Shown in pieces: positions 35,741 to 42,510 of a DNA stretch of 64,000 bases. A program made the position numbers and the translations under genes. Below the pieces are notes generated by a model. It saw nothing but the letters and a program-made list of their open reading frames with translations, was not told the origin of the DNA and searched no databases. The stretch comes from Paraflavitalea devenefica (GTDB lineage: Bacteria; Bacteroidota; Bacteroidia; Chitinophagales; Chitinophagaceae): contig NZ_JAARML010000002.1 of NCBI RefSeq assembly GCF_011759375.1, positions 744,001-808,000 of the forward strand, given 5' to 3'. Within the stretch, counting starts at the first letter, position 1. Each line of letters opens with the position of its first letter.

Positions 35741-37483
35741 ATGAGGAGCCCGGGAATTGTAAGAAGGTTAAGTGTAGTAGTGCTGTTATTGACAATGGCC
35801 ACGGCTGCCGTGGCCCAGTCAATCAGGGGCATGGGCGATTCCTGGCAGGAGGTCTTTAAGAATAAAAAAGGCACTGTTACCGCCTTATGGGATGATATTG
35901 AGCCGTTTATTTATGTAAACAAGGAAGGGGTGCTGGAAGGGGTGGAATATGAGATCATGGAGTCCATGAAATCGTACCTGAAACTTAAATATGGTATTGA
36001 TCTTACCATTGAATGGGAACCCGCCGGCTCTTTCGACAGTATTTATTATAAGGTGAGGAACAGTGTGCAGCCCGGCATATTCGGTTGGTCTTACTTTTCT
36101 ATAACGCCGACCCGGCAGAAAGAGGTGCAATTCAGTCCTCCCTATATGCCCGACCTAAATGTGCTGGTGACCAATAACCTGGAACCTATGTATGCCAGCT
36201 CACAGGAGTTTACGGCGAAAATAAAGGAGATGAAGGCCTATACAATGGCCAATACCACCATGACGGAAGACGTCCAGTCGTTAAAAAGTAATTTCTTTCC
36301 CGGCCTGCCGGTCATTTATAAAGAGCAGGATTATGATGTCATGAAGCATATTGCGGCCGACAATAAAGGCTTTGGTTATGTGCCGCTCTCGGTTTACATC
36401 GTGGCTTTACAAAAAGGGATAAAAGTAAAAAGGCAGCAGGTGCTTCCCAGCCGCCGGCAGGGATTTGCGGCGATCATGCCTTTGCATACCGACTGGAAGA
36501 ATGTGGTAGATGAATATTTTGCGTCGGACCTCTTCCGGGCGAAGGCTGGCGTTATCGTTACCAAGTACCTCGGATCAGAAGTGAAGGACCTGGTTTTTGA
36601 GAACGTGCAGGAAAGCGCCCCGGCACTGGACCTGGTTTCGCTGGAGAAAGAGATCGTTACCAAAAGGCTGATGGATACGGCGGTAGAAGTACAGAAGCAC
36701 CGTTCGTTCAGGAATATCATGCTGGTATTGTTTGTCTCAGTGGTCCTGTTATCCCTGTTGCTGTACAACCGTTTTCAGACCAAGCAAAAATTAAACCGGC
36801 AACTGAGCAGCAAGAATAACCAGATAGAGCAAATGAACCAGTTGCTGAAGTTAAAGATATTACAGGCGCGGATGAACCCGCATTTCCTGTTCAACTCACT
36901 CAACTCTATCCAGTATTTCATCACCGGCGATGATAAAAAAGCCACTTTGCAATACATTGGCCGCTTCTCCGCCTTCCTGCGTAAAGTGATCAACTTTGGT
37001 GATGAACTGTTCATCAACGTTAAAGATGAGGCGGCGCTGTTGACGGAATACCTCTGGTTGGAACATTGCCGCTTCCACGATAAATTTGAGTATGAGATCA
37101 AAGTGGCGCCCGGTGTGCAGGAAGCCACTACTTTGCCTTTGCTTACGCTTGGCCTGGTAGAAGAAGCTTTGTACAGGGGCGTGCTGAATATGGAAGCCGG
37201 GCAAAGGGGAAAGCTGTGCATTGAGTTCCTGGCAGAACAGGATGTCCTGGTAGTAAAAGTAACGGATAACGGCATCACCCGCAGCGAGGCGGATAAGCTG
37301 GAAAGAAGGAAAGGCATGTTGAATGGTGATGATACGATGCTGCTTCACCGGATTGACCTGTTCAATGCACAGAGTAAAAGGAAAATAACGAGGCACAAAG
37401 CAGTGGTTCAGGAGAATGGCACAACGCTCAATATGGCCACCCTTGAGATTCCACAGCCTTTGTTTGAACAGGTCCAATTTTAA
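35741..37483 (+). CDS. LytS-type sensor with periplasmic solute-binding-like domain
   Basis: A 580-residue membrane sensor. ATG at 35741 opens a signal peptide (to about 26). Residues about 30-280 resemble a family 3 solute-binding domain (LWDDIEPFIYVNKEGVLEGVEYEIM, PGIFGWSYFSITPTR, QVQFSPPYM-like). One membrane span lies at about 325-342, then a coiled linker and the LytS His-kinase domain: ARMNPHFLFNSLNSIQYF with His381. The ATPase part looks damaged: the usual P-x-x-x-x-x-x-x-E-N-A N-box reads LGLVEEALYRG, with Glu475 where Asn is expected, although VTDNG (509-511) remains. It is 27 bases before its LytTR partner. A periplasmic ligand sensor is likely. Confidence 0.85.
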   Translation: MRSPGIVRRLSVVVLLLTMATAAVAQSIRGMGDSWQEVFKNKKGTVTALWDDIEPFIYVNKEGVLEGVEYEIMESMKSYLKLKYGIDLTIEWEPAGSFDSIYYKVRNSVQPGIFGWSYFSITPTRQKEVQFSPPYMPDLNVLVTNNLEPMYASSQEFTAKIKEMKAYTMANTTMTEDVQSLKSNFFPGLPVIYKEQDYDVMKHIAADNKGFGYVPLSVYIVALQKGIKVKRQQVLPSRRQGFAAIMPLHTDWKNVVDEYFASDLFRAKAGVIVTKYLGSEVKDLVFENVQESAPALDLVSLEKEIVTKRLMDTAVEVQKHRSFRNIMLVLFVSVVLLSLLLYNRFQTKQKLNRQLSSKNNQIEQMNQLLKLKILQARMNPHFLFNSLNSIQYFITGDDKKATLQYIGRFSAFLRKVINFGDELFINVKDEAALLTEYLWLEHCRFHDKFEYEIKVAPGVQEATTLPLLTLGLVEEALYRGVLNMEAGQRGKLCIEFLAEQDVLVVKVTDNGITRSEADKLERRKGMLNGDDTMLLHRIDLFNAQSKRKITRHKAVVQENGTTLNMATLEIPQPLFEQVQF

Positions 37484-37510
37484 AATATATTAACCGTCAT
37501 AACCACTACT

Positions 37511-38269
37511 ATGAAATACAAAGCCGTAATCGTTGAAGACGAAGTAATGAACAGTGATTTTCTCCGTCACCTGCTGCAGGAGTTTTGCCCCAACATTGAA
37601 GTGGCCGCCGCCGCCACGAACCTCGAAGAGGCAGTAGCGGCTATCAACGGGCAGCAGCCACAGATCGTTTTCATGGACATTGAACTGCAAACATCTACCG
37701 GTTTTGATGTACTGCAACAGGTACAGTACCGCGACTTTGAAGTCATCTTTACCACCGCTTATGATCATTATGCCATTAAGGCCATTAAATTCAGCGCCAT
37801 AGACTACCTGCTGAAGCCTATCAGTTTTGAAGAGTTGCAAGAGGCGGTTAACAAGGCTATCGAAAGCTTACAGGTAAAAGAAAAAGAGAATAAGCTGGAA
37901 CTGCTCATCAGGAACGTGCGCAGGCCGGCAGGAGAAGATTTTTCCATTAGCCTCTCCACGTCGGAAGGGGTGGAGTTTGTACCGCTCAGCCAGATCATCC
38001 GGTTAGAGGCCAAAGGTCCCTATACTACCTTTTTTATGAAGAGTGGCGCCAACCTCATGGTGTGCAAGAACCTCAAGGAATATGAGCTGTTGTTAACGGA
38101 GTATGGTTTTTTCCGCTTGCACAACTCCTATATGGTCAATATGAAAGAAGTAAAGAAAATGATCAAGGCCGATGGGGGATATGCTGTGATGAATGATGAT
38201 GCGATGATTGCGATCTCTCCCAAGAAAAAGGATGAATTCCTGTCTTTGATGGCCCAAAGGCTTGTGTAG
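37511..38269 (+). CDS. LytTR-family response regulator
   Basis: A 252-residue two-domain regulator. The receiver (about 1-120) has VIVEDE at 7-12, phospho-acceptor Asp56 in VFMDIEL, the Thr block FTTAYDHYAIKAI and the KP pair in DYLLKPISF. The LytTR DNA-binding domain (about 145-250) shows IRLEAKGPYTTFFM, CKNLKEYE and FRLHNSYMVNMKEVKKM, typical of the family. LytTR proteins bind paired 9-bp direct repeats two helical turns apart. Four sites of exactly that design surround this gene (33637, 35329, 35655, 40752), so this is their natural reader, including upstream of its own sensor. Confidence 0.92.
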   Translation: MKYKAVIVEDEVMNSDFLRHLLQEFCPNIEVAAAATNLEEAVAAINGQQPQIVFMDIELQTSTGFDVLQQVQYRDFEVIFTTAYDHYAIKAIKFSAIDYLLKPISFEELQEAVNKAIESLQVKEKENKLELLIRNVRRPAGEDFSISLSTSEGVEFVPLSQIIRLEAKGPYTTFFMKSGANLMVCKNLKEYELLLTEYGFFRLHNSYMVNMKEVKKMIKADGGYAVMNDDAMIAISPKKKDEFLSLMAQRLV

Positions 38270-38326
38270 GTATTAGCAATTAGGTATTAGCTGTTAGCAC
38301 TTTTGCTTCGCCAACGCTAACAGCTA
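38267..38326. repeat. Hairpin with flanking direct repeats between convergent genes
   Basis: TAGCTGTTAGC (38288-38298) and GCTAACAGCTA (38316-38326) form an 11-bp stem; the right arm supplies the stop codon of the hybrid kinase. TAGGTATTAGC occurs at 38267-38277 and again at 38281-38291. No T-run follows on either side, so it may be a repeat used as a bidirectional end. Confidence 0.55.
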
Positions 38327-40675
38327 AAAGCTCTTCAGGTCAGCCACTGCCTGTTTGCATACTACGCTCACTTTCTCAAATAGCTGTTTTATCCGCTCCG
38401 GATCTTCTGCAGCCATGGCCAGCTTCTCCATAGTCAAAAGTTCACCTCCAATGGCAGGCGTCAGTCCGAAAAAGCCAATTGTGTTGCGCAGGGAGTGCGT
38501 GGTTTTATAGATCGTTTTAAAATCTTCTTTGGCAATAGCCGTCTTCAGGCGGGCAAGGTCGCGGGGATTTTGTTTCCTGAAAATATTGATCATCTCATGA
38601 ATGAAAGCGCTGTTATTCCTGGTTTGCTGCTTCAGGAAAGAAAGGTCAATACGCGGTACCGGACTGTCCGCTGTATGTGAGGCGCCATTACCGTTCAGTT
38701 GCAGGGCCCAGTAAGCTATCTTATCCAATAGGTCGGACTCTTTAAAAGGTTTGGCCAGGTAATCATTCATGCCTGCCTGCAGGCATTTTTCCCTTTCGCC
38801 CGATAAAGCATGCGCTGTCATGGCAATAATGGGTGTGGCAAGGTGCAGTTCATCCCTGATGAGTTGGGTGGTCTTATAACCATCCATCACCGGCATCTGG
38901 ATATCCATGAGGATGAGATCGGCCGGCTTTTCTTTTAAGTACTCCAACGCTTTCTTGCCATTCCGGGCTATTGTTACCTCAAATCCCTCATTCTGTAAAA
39001 TGATGGACGTTAATTTCTGGTTCATCAGGTTGTCTTCCACCACCAGTACCTTTTTAAGCGAAAAGAATTGCCGGTGCTGGTTTTCCTTTTTGGTGGAGGA
39101 TTGTTGTTGTTCCTGTGCTTTGCGGTAAGGAATGATGAAGGTGCACTCGGTTCCTTTTCCTTCCTTACTGATGATGGAGATCGTGCCGCCCAGCAATTCT
39201 ACCAGTTGTTTGGTGATGGCCAGTCCCAGTCCCGTACCGCCATACTTGCGGGTGATATGGGTATCTACCTGGGTAAACCTTTCGAAAATGGTGGCGATCT
39301 TGTCTTCCGGAATGCCAATGCCGGTATCCCTTACACTGAAGCATAATTCCACTTCCTCTTCTGTCTCGCGTTGTATAATACAGTTCACATATACGCCGCC
39401 CGACTCGGTGAATTTAACAGCATTGCCCATGAGGTTAACGAGGATCTGCGTCAGCCGCATCGGATCGCCCAGTACCGGAAAGTTGATGGCCATGTCTACA
39501 CTGCAGCTCAGGCGCAGGTCTTTCCCGGTGGCTTTGGTAGAAAACATCACCTGCAGGGAATGCATCAGTTCCGGTATGCTGAAAGGGATCGTCTCTGTAA
39601 GGAACTTGCCGGCATCCAGTTTCGACAGGTCGAGAATATCATTGATGATGGACAGCAGGCTTTTGCCGGAAGTATGGATGGCTTCGAGGTAATCCTGTTG
39701 TACAGCATCGAGCGCTGTTTTCTGCAGCAGGTCGGTAAAGCCCAGGATAGCGCCCAGGGGGGTACGTAACTCATGGCTCATATTGGCCACAAAATCGGCT
39801 TTGGCATTGGCCGATTCCTCTGCCAGTATCCTCGACCTTTCCATTTCTTCCTCTACCTTTTTACGCTCAAAGAAGGTGGGAATATTGTATTTGCTGCCCG
39901 ACTGATATTGCTGATGGTGCGTGGCATTGAACCGTTCCAGGTGTTCCTGTATTTTATGCGGGGGCGCCATGATGAAGGTGCAGCGTGCATCGCCTTTGGC
40001 GGTACAGCTTACTTCTACAGCGGTCAAATCGAGGCCGAAGCTTTCCCCGCACCAGCCGGATGAATAGCCGGCATTCATGATGCAAACGGGTTCCTTCGAT
40101 GGAATCCCTCCCCGTTTCCAGGAATCAGCCTCGAAAGAATAAGGGTGGTCATAAATAAGGCAAAAGTTTTCGTCGGGAGAGGGATGGCTCTCGGGTGATA
40201 TATCTACAAAAGCCCACCCCGACCAGGCAAAGTGAACAGGGCCGGCTGATAGTTTGGCGATGGGATCTGTTAAGTTCATCTTATGGTGAAATACCCGGGC
40301 ATCATCCCTGCCTATCACATGCGCATAATCAAACAGGAAATTGCGGCCAATAGCAAAAGCTTCGCTTTCCCCTTTATCGGCATACAGCCGCTGAATGGTT
40401 TCCAGGAAACCTTTGGAAAAAGCGGAGGCCCTTACCAGCACATACCGTTGCTCATTGATCTCGATGGTGCCATGGGAGGGGTCCATCCGGAGATCTTTAA
40501 AATATTCCCGTACGGTTTGCTGCGCCACGTCGAACAGCGGGCGCATGTCGTTGGGTACGGTTACGGAAGGTGCGGCAGGCAGCAGGCTAAGGTCGCGCCT
40601 GAGCAGGGCATTTTCCCGTTCGAGGGCTTCCACGCGTTGCTGAAGGTCTGCTAATTCTGGTACTGATTTGGCCAT
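38324..40675 (-). CDS. Hybrid histidine kinase with XylR_N/V4R-type sensor, receiver and HPt
   Basis: A 783-residue cytoplasmic hybrid kinase without membrane spans. A short coiled coil (5-30) leads to a sensor at about 45-245 that resembles the XylR_N plus V4R pair of phenol/toluene activators: GPVHFAWSGWAFVDI, then NAGYSSGWCGESFG and EVSCTAKGDARCTF. Cys198, Cys224 and Cys232 are 26 and 8 residues apart, the spacing I recall for the zinc-binding cysteines of DmpR. Next come HisKA with His301 in NMSHELRTP, HATPase (GNAVKF, DTGIGI, GGTGLGL), a receiver with Asp591 in ILMDIQMPVMDG, and a C-terminal HPt with His727 in TTHSLRNT. Upstream lies LytTR-type box C. Confidence 0.88.
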   Translation of the reverse strand: MAKSVPELADLQQRVEALERENALLRRDLSLLPAAPSVTVPNDMRPLFDVAQQTVREYFKDLRMDPSHGTIEINEQRYVLVRASAFSKGFLETIQRLYADKGESEAFAIGRNFLFDYAHVIGRDDARVFHHKMNLTDPIAKLSAGPVHFAWSGWAFVDISPESHPSPDENFCLIYDHPYSFEADSWKRGGIPSKEPVCIMNAGYSSGWCGESFGLDLTAVEVSCTAKGDARCTFIMAPPHKIQEHLERFNATHHQQYQSGSKYNIPTFFERKKVEEEMERSRILAEESANAKADFVANMSHELRTPLGAILGFTDLLQKTALDAVQQDYLEAIHTSGKSLLSIINDILDLSKLDAGKFLTETIPFSIPELMHSLQVMFSTKATGKDLRLSCSVDMAINFPVLGDPMRLTQILVNLMGNAVKFTESGGVYVNCIIQRETEEEVELCFSVRDTGIGIPEDKIATIFERFTQVDTHITRKYGGTGLGLAITKQLVELLGGTISIISKEGKGTECTFIIPYRKAQEQQQSSTKKENQHRQFFSLKKVLVVEDNLMNQKLTSIILQNEGFEVTIARNGKKALEYLKEKPADLILMDIQMPVMDGYKTTQLIRDELHLATPIIAMTAHALSGEREKCLQAGMNDYLAKPFKESDLLDKIAYWALQLNGNGASHTADSPVPRIDLSFLKQQTRNNSAFIHEMINIFRKQNPRDLARLKTAIAKEDFKTIYKTTHSLRNTIGFFGLTPAIGGELLTMEKLAMAAEDPERIKQLFEKVSVVCKQAVADLKSF

Positions 40676-40715
40676 ACAATCTGTTTACGTTGCTGCTATC
40701 GGGTAATAGGAGGCG

Positions 40716-40781
40716 TAAAATTAATGGCTGCGGCACAAAATACAGGCAATGGTTAATAAAACGTTCATCTGACTTAACGGA
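40716..40781 (-). promoter_or_regulatory. LytTR-type box C and promoter of hybrid kinase gene
   Basis: Read leftward: TCCGTTAAG (40781-40773), 12 bases, TTTATTAAC (40760-40752), 28 bases, then TAATTTTA (40723-40716), one base from TAnnTTTG. The proximal half-site ends 76 bases before the kinase ATG. Confidence 0.7.
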
Positions 40782-40828
40782 TTTTAAGATGGCCGTCCGG
40801 AGTTATTCTGTAACTTTCCTGTTGCCTT

Positions 40829-40882
40829 CTCCGCAGAGTCCTCCCGCAAAGCGGGACAAGCTCTACGGGAGACTCTGCGGGG
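40829..40882. repeat. Intergenic palindromic element, family 2
   Basis: Outer arms CCGCAGAGTC (40831-40840) and GACTCTGCGG (40871-40880) pair perfectly; inside, CCCGC-AAA-GCGGG (40843-40855) forms a second hairpin. The inner segment is shared with 20477-20494. It lies between box C and the PEP mutase-like gene. Confidence 0.6.
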
Positions 40883-40938
40883 AAAATAAAGGGGACGCTG
40901 CGGAGAAAAGAAGTTTCACTCAAAATAGCTATTGAAAA

Positions 40939-41784
40939 ATGGAAGCCATTTATACAGCGTTACAGGTTAACAAAGCCGTGACATTTAAAGCCCTGCATGA
41001 ACGTGCTGGTATATTCGCGTTTCCCAACCCGTGGGATGCAGGATCGGCAAAAATGCTCACGGCGCTCGGATTTGAAGCCCTGGCCACCACCAGTGCGGGG
41101 CTGGCTTTTTCGCTGGGAAAACCCGATGGGGAAGGAGCGCTCACCCGGGCGGAAACATTGGCCAATGCCCGGGCTATTGTTGATGCTACGCCGCTGCCCG
41201 TAGCGGCCGACCTGGAAAATGGGTATGGCGATGAACCCGCGGCCTGTGCAGACACTATTCTGCTGGCCGCACAGGCCGGTTTAGTGGGTGGTTCTATCGA
41301 AGATTCCACCGGCCGGCCCCAGGACCCCATTTATCCTTTTGAGCTGGCTGTGGAGCGGGTAAAAGCGGCTGTACAGGCTGCGCGTAGCCTGCCCTTTCCG
41401 TTCACGCTCACCGCCAGGGCGGAAAACCTTATTTACGGGCGTCCGGATCTGGCAGATACCGTGCGTCGCCTGGAAGCCTATGCCGAAGCGGGGGCTGATG
41501 TGCTCTTTGCGCCTGGTTTAACAACCAGGGAGGAAATAACAACCGTGGTGAAGGCGGTAGCGCCTAAGCCTGTCAATATAGTAGTAGGACTTGGTATTAC
41601 CGGTTTTTCCCTGGAAGAATTGGGCCGGCTCGGGGTGAAAAGGGTGAGCCTGGGGTCCTCGCTGGCCCGTACTGCCTACAGCGCCTTTCTGCGTGCTGCG
41701 GAAGAGATCCATGGAAAAGGAACCTTTAACTTTACACAGGCAACAACTTCTTATGCTGATATAAACCAGTTGCTGAGATCATGA
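40939..41784 (+). CDS. PEP mutase/isocitrate lyase superfamily enzyme
   Basis: A 281-residue cytoplasmic TIM-barrel enzyme. Family blocks are FAFPNPWDAGSAKML near 28-42, TTSAGLAFSLG, VAADLENGYGD (the metal-binding Asp-Glu with the Gly-Tyr-Gly loop) near 93-103, VGGSIEDSTG near 113-122 and LTARAENL near 153. The KKCGH catalytic loop of true isocitrate lyase is absent, so it belongs to the broader PEP mutase-like group that cleaves or hydrolyses C-C or C-P bonds of oxaloacetate- or methylisocitrate-like acids. The exact substrate is unknown. An HxlR-type regulator follows 73 bases later on the same strand. Confidence 0.87.
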   Translation: MEAIYTALQVNKAVTFKALHERAGIFAFPNPWDAGSAKMLTALGFEALATTSAGLAFSLGKPDGEGALTRAETLANARAIVDATPLPVAADLENGYGDEPAACADTILLAAQAGLVGGSIEDSTGRPQDPIYPFELAVERVKAAVQAARSLPFPFTLTARAENLIYGRPDLADTVRRLEAYAEAGADVLFAPGLTTREEITTVVKAVAPKPVNIVVGLGITGFSLEELGRLGVKRVSLGSSLARTAYSAFLRAAEEIHGKGTFNFTQATTSYADINQLLRS

Positions 41785-41857
41785 GGATCGAAGCAAGGTC
41801 ATCGGTTTAATCAGTCTAAATAGATCATTTTAATAGTCGCTCATTAATTTAACAGAC

Positions 41858-42205
41858 ATGATGGGAAGAAAAGTAAACTCCACGAATTACCTTAACCAGG
41901 CATTCCTGGAAGAAAAGTGCTCACTCAATGAGCTATTGTACCTGCTCAGCAAGCGCTGGATCACGGAAGTACTCTTTGCCATTGAAGAAGGACATAACCG
42001 CTTCACGGCTATCAGTCAGGAACTGGGCAATATCAGTGATCATATCCTGGCCGACCGGCTGAAGCTGCTGGAGAAGGAAGGGTTTATCAGCAAACAACAT
42101 TTCGATGAAGCGCCGCCGCGGGTGGAATATAGTTTAACGGCAAGAGGAGCGGAATTAAGCAATCTGCTGGATATGTTATGCACGTTTTCCGATGCTGGGA
42201 AATAG
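41858..42205 (+). CDS. HxlR-family winged-helix regulator
   Basis: A 115-residue protein with the HxlR winged helix: CSLNELLYLLSKRWITEVLFAI, NRFTAISQELGNISDHILADRLKLLEKEG as the recognition helix and turn, and PPRVEYSLTARG as the wing. Cys21 sits at the position where many HxlR proteins have a redox-sensing cysteine (for example HypR), which makes a thiol or electrophile signal possible but not proved. Two consecutive ATGs (41858 and 41861) are both possible starts. It may control the upstream enzyme gene; no clear operator was seen. Confidence 0.87.
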   Translation: MMGRKVNSTNYLNQAFLEEKCSLNELLYLLSKRWITEVLFAIEEGHNRFTAISQELGNISDHILADRLKLLEKEGFISKQHFDEAPPRVEYSLTARGAELSNLLDMLCTFSDAGK

Positions 42206-42243
42206 CCAGAAGAATGGATACAGGTATGGTGATAAAAAAAGAA

Positions 42244-42265
42244 GCCCCGCATGGAAATGCAGGGC
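42244..42265 (-). terminator. Leftward-facing hairpin with T-run in gap 42206-42510
   Basis: GCCCCGCAT (42244-42252) pairs with ATGCAGGGC (42257-42265), with one mismatch and a GGAA loop. The T-rich tract (TTCTTTTTTT) follows only on the minus strand. No minus-strand gene was found upstream of it, so the RNA it would end is unknown. The rest of this 305-base gap holds only the promoter at 42446. Confidence 0.45.
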
Positions 42266-42445
42266 GAACACTAATCAAATTCGTTAACCATTAAACCTTA
42301 TCCTTTAATATAATAACAAGTTTTCCGGCATTTGATACTAAAAGAAAACCGGATTTATTTTTTTTAGCACATGACCGGGACAATTACCAATCCGCCTGTT
42401 CATAACTAAAGTATTCATAAATAGGCAGGTGCATTTTTTAGGGGG

Positions 42446-42453
42446 TAACTTCG
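42446..42453 (+). promoter_or_regulatory. Candidate -7 box of the GAF-like gene
   Basis: TAACTTCG matches TAnnTTTG except for one base. No good TTTG lies at the -33 position. The start codon is 57 bases downstream. Confidence 0.4.
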
Positions 42454-42510
42454 CACCTGTTTATACTCGTCTGTGTAATTACTACACAAAACATAATTTG
42501 AATCCATGCC

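Noticed and set aside
42280..42288. TTCGTTAAC, resembling a LytTR half-site
   Set aside because: No second half-site lies 21 bp away on either side.
42346..42356. AAACCGGATTT, the reverse complement of the hmuY repeat, upstream of the GAF-like gene
   Set aside because: It is a single copy; nearby CCGG-containing segments are 24 and 26 bases away, not 21. Probably chance.
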